DNA from: CBDCYS01 sp965226185
GTDB taxonomy: Bacteria; Acidobacteriota; Terriglobia; Bryobacterales; UBA6623
DNA length: 64,000 bases
Assembly: GCA_965226185.1 (NCBI GenBank)
Contig: CBDDCT010000002.1
Location: 1-64,000 of the forward strand
Reading direction: 5' to 3'
In this document: one piece after another, positions 28,290-37,994 of the stretch
Position numbering within the stretch: position 1 is the first letter of the stretch
Layout of the letters: every line of letters begins with the position of its first letter
Made by a program: the position numbers and the translations under genes
Notes under the pieces: model-generated
Database searches by the model: none
Told to the model about the DNA's origin: nothing
What the model saw: the letters and a program-made list of their open reading frames with translations, nothing else

Positions 28290-29030
28290 ATGAACGCATA
28301 CATCGCCGAATTCCTGGGAACAGCCCTGCTGGTCTTACTTGGCAACGGTGTTGTCGCCAATGTCGTTCTTCGCCAGACAAAAGGAGAAGGGTCGGGATGG
28401 ATCGTCATCACCTTCGGCTGGGGGATGGCGGTATTCGTGGCGGTTTTCTGTGTCGGCGATATCAGCGGCGCCCATATCAACCCGGCCGTGACGGTTGGGC
28501 TGGCTGCCGCCGGCAAGTTCGCCTGGTCCAACGTGGCGGGCTACATCGTGGCGCAGATGATCGGGGGGATCGTCGGGGCGGCGCTCGTTTATCTCTTCTA
28601 CAAAGACCACTATGCCGTGACGGACGACCCTGCCGGGAAACTCGCCACCTTTAGCACCGGACCGGCCATTCGCAGCGCCGGTTCGAACTTGTTCTCGGAG
28701 GTGGTTGGCACTTTTGTGCTCGTCTTCGCGGTCTTATCCATGGCCGCGCCGAGCCTGAGCCTCGACGGCGGGGTGGCCGAAGCCGCCCTCGGTTTGGGGG
28801 CCATTGGCGCGCTTCCCGTGGGACTGCTCGTGTTCGCCATCGGCCTCTCCCTGGGCGGGACGACGGGATATGCCATCAATCCCGCGCGCGACCTCGGTCC
28901 GCGCATGGCGCACGCCATCCTTCCCATACCCGGCAAAGGAGACAGCGACTGGGGCTATGCCTGGATTCCTGTCGCCGGGCCGCTGCTTGGAGGGTTGCTG
29001 GCTTCTGTAGTTCACAGGGTCATGCAATGA
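28290..29030 (+). CDS. aquaglyceroporin (GlpF-like MIP channel)
   Basis: Inner-membrane channel for glycerol and other small neutral solutes. 246 residues from the ATG at 28290, with GAGGGAG 10 nt upstream; longer frames overlap murQ. Six membrane segments and two half-helices are visible. The NPA boxes are HINPAVTVG (residue 64) and AINPARD (197-201); the Asp after the second NPAR is typical of the glycerol-conducting group rather than strict water channels. It stands alone; no glycerol kinase is adjacent. Confidence 0.92.
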   Translation: MNAYIAEFLGTALLVLLGNGVVANVVLRQTKGEGSGWIVITFGWGMAVFVAVFCVGDISGAHINPAVTVGLAAAGKFAWSNVAGYIVAQMIGGIVGAALVYLFYKDHYAVTDDPAGKLATFSTGPAIRSAGSNLFSEVVGTFVLVFAVLSMAAPSLSLDGGVAEAALGLGAIGALPVGLLVFAIGLSLGGTTGYAINPARDLGPRMAHAILPIPGKGDSDWGYAWIPVAGPLLGGLLASVVHRVMQ

Positions 29031-29148
29031 TCCAGGCCGGGTACCTCCATGCGACGATCCGGAGTCATGAGGCTCCTTTACAAACCCGCACAGCGATGAC
29101 AGAATATCAACGTTGAGCCGTTGAGCCGCGAGCCGTTGAGCCGTGAAG

Positions 29149-29242
29149 CCGCGAAGCGGCGCAGGATCGTAGCCCAGGGTGGAGCGAAGCGGAACCCTGG
29201 GTGCGAAAACCATCCAGCGTAAGCCCCGGACGGGGCGCAGGA
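29149..29242 (+). repeat. dispersed repeat D2, copy 1
   Basis: Contains CCGCGAAGCGGCG, GGATCGTAGCCCAGGGTGG, AGCGAAGCGGAACCCTGGGT and AAGCCCCGGACGGGGCG in that order. The same blocks occur at 37995-38090. It is preceded by three imperfect copies of GTTGAGCCG (29112-29140). Confidence 0.75.
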
Positions 29243-29348
29243 GCAAACCGATCCATTCGTCTCCGCGGAGACCATGCGCGGCGCAAACGCCACGCGACAA
29301 ATAACGTTCGCGGACTGTTAAGCGGTTCCCGGCCACGCAAAGGAAAAA

Positions 29349-30386
29349 ATGCCTCCATCAGAGCAACAAGACTCACGTAGGGACTTTTTTAAGACAGCCG
29401 TTGGCGTGACCGGCGCGGTTGCTTTCGCGCGGAGAGCCATGGCTCAGAAGACTTCGCCTGGCGGATTGCCCACGCGGCGGCTGGGACGCACCGGCGAGCA
29501 GGTTTCCATCCTGTGTCTCGGCGGCGCTCACATCGGCCGGACGGCCCAATCCGACAAGAAAGAAGCTACCCGAATCACCCACGCGGCCATCGACCAGGGC
29601 ATCAATTTCTTCGACAACGCCTGGGTGTATCACGACGGCTGGGCGGAAGAGTTCATGGGAGAAGCGCTCAAGGGTCCTTGGCGCAAGAAAGTCTTCCTGA
29701 TGACCAAGAACTCGGGACGCGACCGCGACTTCAGCAAACAGTGTCTGGAAGACAGCCTGCGGCGCCTGCAAACCGACTATCTTGATCTGTGGCAATTCCA
29801 TGAGACGAACTACGATAACGACCCGGACTGGGTGTTTGAAAAAGGCGGGCTCAAGTTTGCTTTGGAAGCGCAAAAGGCCGGCAAGGTACGCTACATCGGA
29901 TTCACCGGGCACAAGGACCCCCGTATCCACCAGAAAATGTTGAACAAGGGGTATGACTGGGCGAGTTCTCAGATGCCGATCAACGTGATGGACTACTTCT
30001 ATCGCAGCTTCCAGCACGAAGTCGTCCCGGTTTGCCTCGCCAAAGACGTCGGCGTGATCGGCATGAAGTCGTTGGGCGGCGGGGCGACCGTGGCCAAGAT
30101 CCCGAGCGAGACCAAAATCAGTGCCGAGCAGTGCGTTCGCTTCGCGCTCAGCCTGCCGGTCTCTTCTCTAGTTCGCGGTTACCTCACAATGGAGCAGCTC
30201 GAAGCCGATCTGAAGATCGCCCGCCGGTTCACTCCTCTCGGCGAGGCCGAAAAAGCGGAAATTCTGGCTCTGGCAAAACCCGAAGCAGGCGACGGCCGCC
30301 ACGAGCACTTCAAATCCACGCAACAATTCGACGGGCCGATTTACCGCAAGATGCACGGGCTGCCACTGGACGGGGACTCTTTGTAG
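29349..30386 (+). CDS. Tat-exported aldo/keto reductase family oxidoreductase
   Basis: 345 residues. The twin-arginine signal SRRDFFKTAVGVTGAVAFA at residues 9-27 directs a folded, cofactor-loaded protein to the periplasm. The aldo/keto reductase core follows: GRTGEQVSILCLGGAH, NFFDNAWVYHDG with the catalytic Asp and Tyr, KVFLMTKNSGR with Lys, and LDLWQFHE with His. NADP(H) is the usual cofactor; the substrate is unknown. Tat-exported members of this family are common in Acidobacteriota and Planctomycetes. Confidence 0.9.
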   Translation: MPPSEQQDSRRDFFKTAVGVTGAVAFARRAMAQKTSPGGLPTRRLGRTGEQVSILCLGGAHIGRTAQSDKKEATRITHAAIDQGINFFDNAWVYHDGWAEEFMGEALKGPWRKKVFLMTKNSGRDRDFSKQCLEDSLRRLQTDYLDLWQFHETNYDNDPDWVFEKGGLKFALEAQKAGKVRYIGFTGHKDPRIHQKMLNKGYDWASSQMPINVMDYFYRSFQHEVVPVCLAKDVGVIGMKSLGGGATVAKIPSETKISAEQCVRFALSLPVSSLVRGYLTMEQLEADLKIARRFTPLGEAEKAEILALAKPEAGDGRHEHFKSTQQFDGPIYRKMHGLPLDGDSL

Positions 30387-30521
30387 CCAGCGCTCACATG
30401 CACGAAACCCGCGGCCGTTTACCCCAGGCAAATCTTCCCTGCACGAAACCCGTAGCGCGGGGCTCGGAGAGACCCGCGGCCGTTTAACTCTCGCGTTGCC
30501 CCTAGCCGCGAAAGGAACAAA

Positions 30522-31433
30522 ATGCGACAATCACGCCTGCCTGTAATTCTCGCGCTGACGATTGCTGCCCTCCTGACCCCGGCGGTGGTCCCAATGTCTG
30601 CCCAGCGCAAGGGACCCGAGCCCGAAACCATCCTCCTGTGGCCCGAAGGCGCGCCCGGAGCAAAGGGCGATGCCGACGCCGATCGGCCTACGCTCGACCT
30701 CTACATCCCAAGCAGCGAACGCGCCAACGGGGCCGCTGTCGTCGTGTTCCCGGGCGGCGGATACCGCAACCTCGCGGTCGATCACGAAGGCCAGAAAATC
30801 GCCCGCTGGTTGAATTCCTTCGGCGTTGCGGCGTTCGTGTTGAAATACCGTCTCGGGCCCCGCTACCACCATCCAATTCAGATGGGGGACGCGCAGCGCG
30901 CCCTGCGGCACGTCCGGCTGCACGCCGCTGAATTCGGCGTAGATCCCGGCAGGCTGGGCGTCTGGGGGTTTTCAGCGGGCGGCCACCTGGCGTCCACCGT
31001 GGCAACTCACTTCGACCGGGGCGACGCCGCTGCCGCCGAGCCGATTGGCCGCATGAGTTCGCGTCCTGATTTTGCGATTCTCAGCTATGCGGTCATCTCG
31101 TTCACAACTGAGTACACCCACCAGGGCTCGAAGCGCAATCTCCTGGGTGACAACCCCGATCCGATACTCGCCCGGCATCTCTCCAACGAGCTTAAGGTGA
31201 CGCCCGATACGCCCCCTACGTTCCTTTTCCACACGAACGAAGACACCAGCGTTCCTCCTGAAAACAGCGTGCTCTTCTACCTCGCCTTGAGGAAGGCGGG
31301 AGTCCCGGCCGAGCTGCACATCTACGAGCGCGGCCGTCACGGAGTCGGGCTTGCCGCGACCGACCGGGTCCTTTCGACTTGGCCCCAGCGTTTGAGCGAC
31401 TGGCTGCACTCGCGGGGGATACTGACACGCTGA
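30522..31433 (+). CDS. secreted alpha/beta-hydrolase, acetylxylan-esterase-like
   Basis: 303 residues with a Sec signal peptide (1-27, cleavage near MSAQ). Oxyanion motif VVVFPGGGYRNLA, nucleophile Ser151 in GFSAGGH, Asp in NEDTSVPPENS and His in ERGRHGVGL form a complete triad. It resembles endo-xylanase-associated and BD-FAE-type esterases that deacetylate plant polysaccharides. It may be co-transcribed with the aldo/keto reductase (136-bp gap). The exact ester is not predictable. Confidence 0.88.
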   Translation: MRQSRLPVILALTIAALLTPAVVPMSAQRKGPEPETILLWPEGAPGAKGDADADRPTLDLYIPSSERANGAAVVVFPGGGYRNLAVDHEGQKIARWLNSFGVAAFVLKYRLGPRYHHPIQMGDAQRALRHVRLHAAEFGVDPGRLGVWGFSAGGHLASTVATHFDRGDAAAAEPIGRMSSRPDFAILSYAVISFTTEYTHQGSKRNLLGDNPDPILARHLSNELKVTPDTPPTFLFHTNEDTSVPPENSVLFYLALRKAGVPAELHIYERGRHGVGLAATDRVLSTWPQRLSDWLHSRGILTR

Positions 31434-31525
31434 AATACGTTTGAGTGACCGCTGGTCCCTTGCATGCGGATGTTCATGATGTCACTAACCATGAACATGC
31501 TATTCTGAGAGTGCGGGAGGCCACC

Positions 31526-31756
31526 ATGAGTACAGCCAAGCCCCACCTCAAACATAAACATTTCCGGCTCGACAACGCCAAGCTCAAAAGGGCTCAAGAA
31601 CTACTGAAAGTCGGCACGGAGACGGAAACGATCGACCGCGCCCTGGACCATGTGATCGAGGAGCATAGGCGAGATCTCTTGGCGCGGGAAGCGAATCAGC
31701 GCTTTCTTTCAAGCGGGGCCGAGGTCGAGGACGTCTACGGAAAGCTGCGGGACTAG
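31526..31756 (+). CDS. VapB-type antitoxin
   Basis: 76 residues from the ATG at 31526, which has GCGGGAGG 6 nt upstream. RLDNAKLKRAQELLKVGTET followed by TIDRALDHVIEEHRRD is the short helical DNA-binding region seen in many VapB-like antitoxins (type II antitoxins with a TETxTIDxAL core). It precedes the PIN toxin by 3 bp. AA and KLRD at the C-terminus form the likely toxin-binding tail. Confidence 0.8.
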   Translation: MSTAKPHLKHKHFRLDNAKLKRAQELLKVGTETETIDRALDHVIEEHRRDLLAREANQRFLSSGAEVEDVYGKLRD

Positions 31757-31759
31757 CCC

Positions 31760-32197
31760 GTGGGGTCCGTTCTATTAGACACTTCTCTGTACATCGATGC
31801 TCTGCGCGGTGGCGAAGTCGCTGCACTACACGTCGGGCGGCTCACGGCGAATGCGACGATCTGGTTGAGTGCGGTGGTGCTTGAAGAGCTCTACGCCGGA
31901 GCAGTATCCCGTGACCGGCGCCTGGTCAAGAGGCTGCATCGCGATTTCGATAATACCCAACGGCTTTTGGTTCCGAGTCTCGCGGACTGGGTGGAAACCG
32001 GCCAAGTTCTAGCTCGCCTGGGAAGCCAACTCGGCTATGAAACAATTGGCCGCGGGCGGCTTACGAACGATACGCTGATCGCAGTGAGCGCCGCGCGAAA
32101 GGGCGTCACGGTGCTCACGGCCAATGAACGCGATTTCTCTCGCTTGGCCCGATTCTGTCGTTTTCAGTTGCAAATCGTGCCGGTGGGGGAGAGGTAA
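31760..32197 (+). CDS. VapC-like PIN-domain ribonuclease toxin
   Basis: 145 residues from a GTG at 31760. PIN acidic residues are visible in VLLDTSLYIDALR (Asp7), VVLEELYAGA (Glu), LTNDTLIAVSA (Asp) and LTANERDFSRLA (Asp). The protein is predicted to cleave RNA. It is translationally coupled to the antitoxin just upstream. All four catalytic positions are present, so the pair looks functional. Confidence 0.87.
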   Translation: MGSVLLDTSLYIDALRGGEVAALHVGRLTANATIWLSAVVLEELYAGAVSRDRRLVKRLHRDFDNTQRLLVPSLADWVETGQVLARLGSQLGYETIGRGRLTNDTLIAVSAARKGVTVLTANERDFSRLARFCRFQLQIVPVGER

Positions 32198-32511
32198 ATG
32201 GGACCGTCGGCGTGACCGCTTCGGTTGCGGCTGCCACAGCGAAAGTAACCGCCGGGGACTTCCGCGCGGGCAGTCGCAGTTGGTCGACGCCGACCGGCTG
32301 GCCGGCATGATTAGCAAAGTGCAAAGCCAGACTGACGCCCTTGCGGAGCAGCAGGAATTCAACTCCTCCCTTTTGCGGCGCGTTGCCTTCAGACTCGGCG
32401 TTTTACGCCGCGGAGAGTAAACCGTCTCGAGAGAGCGCCGGCACAAATACTTGACCCTCTCGCCCGCCTCCGCCGCGGGGGAGGGTCATCGGTACCCAGA
32501 GGGGCCGCGCA
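32198..32511. other. no gene seen
   Basis: The stretch holds only a short frame ending around 32420 (LRRVAFRLGVLRRGE), which I cannot support. No repeat of the families in this window was recognised. Confidence 0.4.
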
Positions 32512-33699
32512 CTAGTCGCGCAGAAGCTTCTTGATGCCGCGCGTTGCTTGCCGCGTGCGGTGTTCGTTCTCGACGAGGGCAAAACGAACATAGCCCTCCC
32601 CTTCGGCTCCAAAACCGGCTCCGGGCGAGACGGCGACAAGCGCTTTCTGAAGCAGCAGCTTCGAAAACTCCAGCGATCCCGCCCAGCGGTGCTTTTCGGG
32701 GATTTGCGCCCACACGAACATCGTCGCTTTCGGCGGCTCCACCATCCAGCCGGCGCGGTGCAGGCCCGCCACCAGGACGTCCCGGCGCTTTTGGTAGGTG
32801 GCGCGGATCTTGGCCGTATCCTCCTCACACTCCCGGAGAGCGATGATCGACGCAATTTGGATCGGCTGAAACACGCCGTAATCCAGATAGCTCTTGATGC
32901 GCCCCAGCGCCGCGATCATCTTGGCGTTCCCCAGGCAGAACCCGATCCGCCAGCCGGCCATGTTGTAACTTTTCGACATCGAAAAAATCTCAACGGCGAC
33001 ATCCTTGGCTCCCGGCACTTGCAGAAGGCTGGGTGCGCGGTAGCCGTCGAAACAGAGGTCGGCGTAAGCGAAATCATGCACAATCATCGTGCCGTGCTTA
33101 TGAGCCAGAGCGACCAGGTTTTCGAAGAACGGTTTTTCGACGCAATGCGTGGTTGGATTGTGAGGAAACGAGACCAGCACCATCTTGGGCGGCTTCGAAG
33201 AGGTCCGGTAGAGGTCTTCCAGCCGGTTGAGAAACTCTTCCGGGGACGGCATCGGCAGGTTGCAGGCCCGCCCCTCGGCCATCACCACGCCCCACTGATG
33301 AATGGGATAGGAAGGATCCGGCGTAGCCACCGAGTCGCCTGGCCCGATCACGGCGAACAGCAGATGAGCAATGGCATCTTTGGCCCCGACGGTGACAATG
33401 GCTTCGCTCTCGGAGTCGAGTTCGACACCGTAGTTCGCCTTGTAGCGCTTCGTGATCTCCTCGCGCAGACGCGGGATGCCGCGTGACATCGAGTAGCGGT
33501 GGTTGCGCTTGTTGCGAGCCGCCTCGATGAGCTTGCTGACGACGGTTCGGGGCGTGGCGCCGTCGGGGTTTCCCATCCCGAGGTCAATCACATCAAGCTG
33601 CGCCGCCCGCGCCTTCGCCCGCATGTCGTTGATGACGGCAAACACATAAGGGGGCAGCTTCCCGATGCGGTAGAAAGGCTCGTCGTCAAAAATGCCCAT
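32512..33699 (-). CDS. alaC: pyridoxal-phosphate aminotransferase, AlaC-like
   Basis: Class I/II aminotransferase of 395 residues, close in its phrases to the AlaC/LL-diaminopimelate-aminotransferase-like group that makes alanine from pyruvate and glutamate. The PLP Schiff-base Lys is 243 in FSMSKSYNMAGWR; SFPHNPTT (177-184) and VHDFAYADLCFDG (208-219) supply PLP and substrate contacts. RYSMSRGIPRLREEI is the typical N-terminal substrate lid. It stands alone on the minus strand. Confidence 0.9.
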   Translation of the reverse strand: MGIFDDEPFYRIGKLPPYVFAVINDMRAKARAAQLDVIDLGMGNPDGATPRTVVSKLIEAARNKRNHRYSMSRGIPRLREEITKRYKANYGVELDSESEAIVTVGAKDAIAHLLFAVIGPGDSVATPDPSYPIHQWGVVMAEGRACNLPMPSPEEFLNRLEDLYRTSSKPPKMVLVSFPHNPTTHCVEKPFFENLVALAHKHGTMIVHDFAYADLCFDGYRAPSLLQVPGAKDVAVEIFSMSKSYNMAGWRIGFCLGNAKMIAALGRIKSYLDYGVFQPIQIASIIALRECEEDTAKIRATYQKRRDVLVAGLHRAGWMVEPPKATMFVWAQIPEKHRWAGSLEFSKLLLQKALVAVSPGAGFGAEGEGYVRFALVENEHRTRQATRGIKKLLRD

Positions 33700-34004
33700 G
33701 TTTTCTCGCTGAACGATGGCCGGACCGTGTCCATGCCGCCGCTTACATCGATCATAGCGCGAGTCATGAAATGGCTCCGCGCAAGCTTGTGATCGAAGTG
33801 GAGAAGTGTCTCAGGGAATTGAGGCCGTTATCCGGGAAAACGCGCCCGCAGGCAGAAAAGTGCAGCGTGGTGTTGGGGTCACGCTACGTTCTTGAGCCGT
33901 CGCACAAAGTTGGCTCGCCGGACCCGCAGTGCCGGACTGGCGGGACATGCGGCGCCGAGAATGCCCCACGTCTGCCCCCCTACCCTCCCCTCGATCGATG
34001 CCCG
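33700..34004. other. no gene seen
   Basis: 305 bp between the starts and ends of two minus-strand genes. It contains the alaC leader and the 3' flank of the protease gene; no frame or recognisable repeat could be supported. Confidence 0.4.
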
Positions 34005-35948
34005 CTACTGGGGAGCTTGGGCGATGCCTTCGCGAGTCTGATCGTAAGTGTAGATTACAGCACCGGACGGAGCCCAGGGGTGATTGAGCGGCGCTACGCC
34101 GGGCAAGTCCGCAAGGTTGCCGATCTCCAGTCGAACACCTTCGACATCAAGCCCGGAATTCGCCTGCAGAATCCGCGCGGCAACCCCAGCCACAAGCGGA
34201 GCCGCGAAGCTGGTTCCGCGCGCCTCGATCCAGCCGCCCGGGGAAGGTATCTTCCTTCTGTACAGGCCGTTTACTTGGCTAGGAGTGGGAGGATCGTATG
34301 CCGGGGATGTCGTGGAGAGCGTTCCATAGAAGAAGCCAACGGTGCACGACGATGGGAGATCCGTGCGCTCGGCCCCGGGGGCGGAAATGTCGACGTCGGC
34401 CCCGTCGGTCGTAAAGGATGTCGCTGTATCAGCCAGTACCGGAAACTCCCAAAAACTGCCGGGAGGTGGATTCTGGGAAGTACTCTCGCAAATTGTCAAA
34501 CCGTCGGATGCGATTGTGGCCGCGACGGTAATCGTTTCGGGCCATTTCGCTGGTATTAGCGATGACACTTCGAAGTTCGGGTCGTTTCCGGCGGAAACCA
34601 CCACGACGATGCCCATGTTGTAGAGATCGATAACTCGGTCGTGGTACATCGTGACGACAGCCGGATCCTCCAGCGCTTCCAGTCCTCCGCTACTAATGTT
34701 CACCACTTTGATGGGGGGAGTCATGCTAGGGCCCTTGGCGATGATCCACTCCAGCCCCTTGACGATGTCGCTGGTTGCAATCGCACCCCCGGAGGTCGCG
34801 TCGACCTTGACGGCGTAAAGTTTGGCGTGAGAGGCGACCCCAACAACGCCGTAGTTATTGTCGAGAGCCGCGATTCGCCCGGCTACGTGTGTGCCGTGCC
34901 CCCATAGATCATTTGCCGAGGCTCCCTCGATGGAGCCGGGCTGGATCTCGGTGGCTGGAACGTCCGGGGCCGGGTCGAGATCTTCGTGACCGAAGTAGAT
35001 TCCGGTATCGACCACGGCAACGCCAATTCCCTGGCCATTGGAGGTGGCCGTCGGAAGACCGACCCGAATGACGCCGTCCGGTGGCTGCTGGCTCGTGCCG
35101 CGTTCGTTTGGCGGAGGCGGCAAGGGCGGGCCCGGTGGCTGGCCGCCACCTCCCCCGATCACCGCAGTGTCGGTGTTGGACCACTGAGACGGCGCCCCGT
35201 TCCCGCTGTTTAGCGCCCGCACCCGGTAACTGTTGCTGCCTGCCGGCGGTGCCGGCGGGCCCGAGTGGGTGTAATCTGTGTCCGCAGGGTCCGTTTGTAA
35301 GGCAATCTGTGTGAATGAGCCGCAGCCGACTCCGCTGCAGTGCTGGATTTCGAAACCGCCCGTATTGCCGCCGGCGTTGTCGGTCCAGGTCAGACTAACA
35401 TCAGGGTCAACTGCGGTTGCCACCAGATTGCTGGGTGCACTCGGCTTCTTTGCAAAGAGCCAAACTACCCCTTCGGGACTCACGCTCAAGACCGAGCGGT
35501 TGTTGCGCAATGAGTTCAGCGTGTTCTCATTCGGAACAACGACGGTGAGCGCGTTGGCTAAATTGAAATTGTGACGCACTTGGACGCCGGCGTTCCGCGC
35601 AACCTCGGCTCTCCTGGAGTGATCTGTACCGGGCGAAAAGGTGACAACGTAGCGATTGCTGAAAGGGTTCCCTGCGTTGCCTCCGTTCCCTCCGCTGCCG
35701 CCCCGGTCGGGTCCCGCGGACGGCTGGTCCAACTCCACAACATCCTGCGCCATGGCCATCGGATACGCTAACAGCAACGCGCCGATGACAAAGACTGCCT
35801 TGACTAAACCAGACCATCCCTGTCGCTCGAAATGACCACTTCGAGTTGACACAAACGAGAAAACGGCATCAGCTCTTGTGGTCATTGAGCCATGGCTGCC
35901 GTGGCTGGTATCAGAACTATCCCAAAAACGACTCCCGAGAAATGTCAT
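34005..35948 (-). CDS. secreted subtilisin-like (S8) protease with inhibitor_I9-like and Fn3 domains
   Basis: 647 residues. The ATG at 35948 has GAGGAG 8 nt upstream and is preferred over an ATG 66 nt further up. A long polar n-region (about 46 residues) precedes the signal segment LVKAVFVIGALLLAYPMAMA. Then come an I9-like propeptide (about 98-165), a fibronectin-III-like domain (168-263), a Gly/Pro linker and the S8 catalytic domain. The triad is Asp314 (VVDTG), His351 (GHGTHVAG) and Ser580 (GTSFAAPLVAG), with oxyanion Asn455 (SAGND). It is an extracellular protease. The Fn3 between propeptide and catalytic domain is uncommon. Confidence 0.93.
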   Translation of the reverse strand: MTFLGSRFWDSSDTSHGSHGSMTTRADAVFSFVSTRSGHFERQGWSGLVKAVFVIGALLLAYPMAMAQDVVELDQPSAGPDRGGSGGNGGNAGNPFSNRYVVTFSPGTDHSRRAEVARNAGVQVRHNFNLANALTVVVPNENTLNSLRNNRSVLSVSPEGVVWLFAKKPSAPSNLVATAVDPDVSLTWTDNAGGNTGGFEIQHCSGVGCGSFTQIALQTDPADTDYTHSGPPAPPAGSNSYRVRALNSGNGAPSQWSNTDTAVIGGGGGQPPGPPLPPPPNERGTSQQPPDGVIRVGLPTATSNGQGIGVAVVDTGIYFGHEDLDPAPDVPATEIQPGSIEGASANDLWGHGTHVAGRIAALDNNYGVVGVASHAKLYAVKVDATSGGAIATSDIVKGLEWIIAKGPSMTPPIKVVNISSGGLEALEDPAVVTMYHDRVIDLYNMGIVVVVSAGNDPNFEVSSLIPAKWPETITVAATIASDGLTICESTSQNPPPGSFWEFPVLADTATSFTTDGADVDISAPGAERTDLPSSCTVGFFYGTLSTTSPAYDPPTPSQVNGLYRRKIPSPGGWIEARGTSFAAPLVAGVAARILQANSGLDVEGVRLEIGNLADLPGVAPLNHPWAPSGAVIYTYDQTREGIAQAPQ

Positions 35949-36204
35949 CACGAGTCTCCTCTCATGCGGGCCGCGGGGCGCTAGATGGCCCAACAGCGGT
36001 GGCGTTGGACACACGTAGCCCCAACGTATCCAGTAGCCTGGTACAACTTTGACACCGATTTGAAACTAGGTCAATGATACTAGAGGATCAATTTTTTAGA
36101 ACTTCCGTACTATGACTATGAATAGGCGCAGGGCATATAACCCGGCAAGCGCAAAAGAGTCTTGCGTGTCCGCTTGTTTCAGGACACCGCCATGTTACAT
36201 CTAG

Positions 36205-37951
36205 CCCGGATTTCTCATCGCGGGGTTGGCGGAAGGCCGCCTTTTGTGGCACAAACATAATGATTACAATATGTTTCAGCCAGCAAGAAAGCGACCCCTG
36301 CCATGACAGAGTGTACCCAAACCAGCTTCACCTTCGCCGACCATGGCCGCCGCCAGGTGGTAGCCCGTTTCGACGGCGGCATGATCACCTCCGACGGCGG
36401 CGCCATGCTGTTGCGCCAGACCGAACAGCGCAGCGGCATCGTGCGGCAGTTCGCCGCCTGCTTCCGTGATCACCGCCAGCCCGCGCAAGTCGAACACAGC
36501 GTGCGCGAGCTGGTCTCGCAGCGCGTCTACGGGCTGGCGCTGGGTTATGAGGACCTCAACGATCACGATCAGCTGCGCTCCGACCCGCTGCTGGCCCTGC
36601 TGAGCGGCAAACAAGACCTCGAAGGCAAGCAGCGCCGCCGAGCCCAAGACCGCGGCAAGGCGGGCGCCGGCAAGAGCACTCTCAACCGCCTGGAGTTGAC
36701 CCCGGCCAAGGCCGGCGCGCAAAGCCGTTACAAGAAGATCGTTCTCGACACGGGCGCGGCCGACCGTCTGCTGACCTCGCTCTACATTCAATCGCAGCCG
36801 TGCCAGCCCGAGCGCATCGTGCTCGATCTCGACGCCACCGACGACGCGCTGCACGGCCGCCAAGAGGGGCGCTTTTTTCACGGCTACTACGGACACTATT
36901 GCTACCTGCCGCTCTACATTTTCGCCGGGGACCAGTTGCTGTGCGCGCGCCTGCGGCCGTCCAACATCGACGCCTCGGCGGGGTCGCTCGAAGAGGTCCG
37001 GCGCATCGTCGAACAACTGCGGCGGGTGTGGCCCGAGGTCGAGATCCTGCTGCGGGCCGACAGCGGTTTTTGCCGCGACGAGATCATGAGCTGGTGCGAG
37101 AACCAGGGCGTGGATTACGTGTTCGGACTGGCGAAAAACGAGCGTTTAGAGCGCCTGATCAAGAGACGGATGAAGCTGGCGCGGCGGCGTTTCGCCAAGA
37201 GGGGCAAGGCGGCCCGGGCGTTCGGGGATTTCCGCTACCGCACGCGAACCAGCTGGGCGCGGGGGCGCAGGGTGGTGGCCAAGGCGGAGTATCTGGCGAA
37301 GGGCGAAAACCCGCGTTTCGTGGTGACGTCGCTGACGCCCAAGCAAGCGGCGGCGCAACACTTATACGAGACGATCTACTGCGCCCGCGGAGAGATGGAG
37401 AACCGCATCAAGGAGCAGCAGCTGGGGCTGTTCGCCGACCGCACCTCGACCGCGCTATTGCGGTCGAATCAGATCCGCTTATATTTTTCATCGATCGGGT
37501 ACTGTTTGCTGGAGACGCTGCGGCGGCTGGGGTTGGCGGGGACGAAGATGGCGCGGGCGCAATGCACGACGATCCGGCTGCGGTTGTTGAAGATCGGAGC
37601 GCGCATCCGGATCACGGCGCGCAAAGTGTGGATTTCGCTGGCGACGGGATACGCCTGGGCGGGGGTGTTCGCCCAAGCGTATGAGAATCTCGAACGGGGG
37701 GAGCCGCGGCGCTGCTGAAAACGGCAAGGCGAGTTCAAGTAATACTTGAAGCACACAGGGCTCGACAGGGGCGGCAATCGAGGTTTGCCCAAAAACAGAC
37801 GAAAAACGCCTCGGCCAGGGTCGCGGACAGCATGCCGGGCCGTTTCTGCCCCACGGCGGCCCCGCCGAGAGGCGATGCCGCCTCAAGACCATGAAATCCC
37901 ATCCCGCGCGCCCCGCCAACCCCGTTTTCGGGAATCGATGAGAAATGCGGG
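36205..37951 (+). mobile_element. IS1380-family insertion sequence IS-B, copy 1 (1747 bp)
   Basis: Ends are CCCGGATTTCTCATCG and CGATGAGAAATGCGGG (one mismatch). CTAG flanks it on both sides (36201-36204 and 37952-37955) and is either a 4-bp target duplication or part of the target. A second copy of the same length is at 49605-51351, in the same orientation. Confidence 0.92.
36303..37718 (+). CDS. IS1380-family transposase (IS-B copy 1)
   Basis: 471 residues. The D/D/E catalytic blocks are visible in RIVLDLDATDDALHG, ILLRADSGFCRDEI and EMENRIKEQQLG, with a conserved N-terminal FDGGMITSDGGAMLLRQ. It is identical in sequence to copy 2. Compared with IS-A, the proteins share the fold but not close sequence, so they represent different lineages. 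The product shows no internal stop, so it is probably active. Confidence 0.93.
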   Translation: MTECTQTSFTFADHGRRQVVARFDGGMITSDGGAMLLRQTEQRSGIVRQFAACFRDHRQPAQVEHSVRELVSQRVYGLALGYEDLNDHDQLRSDPLLALLSGKQDLEGKQRRRAQDRGKAGAGKSTLNRLELTPAKAGAQSRYKKIVLDTGAADRLLTSLYIQSQPCQPERIVLDLDATDDALHGRQEGRFFHGYYGHYCYLPLYIFAGDQLLCARLRPSNIDASAGSLEEVRRIVEQLRRVWPEVEILLRADSGFCRDEIMSWCENQGVDYVFGLAKNERLERLIKRRMKLARRRFAKRGKAARAFGDFRYRTRTSWARGRRVVAKAEYLAKGENPRFVVTSLTPKQAAAQHLYETIYCARGEMENRIKEQQLGLFADRTSTALLRSNQIRLYFSSIGYCLLETLRRLGLAGTKMARAQCTTIRLRLLKIGARIRITARKVWISLATGYAWAGVFAQAYENLERGEPRRC

Positions 37952-37994
37952 CTAGGGGGTTAGCCGACAATGCTGTTCACTTAGAGCCTTTGGG

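Noticed and set aside
36276..37016. 246-codon antisense frame in IS-B (also at 49676-50416)
   Set aside because: Shadow of the transposase frame, with no recognised domains and no ribosome site.
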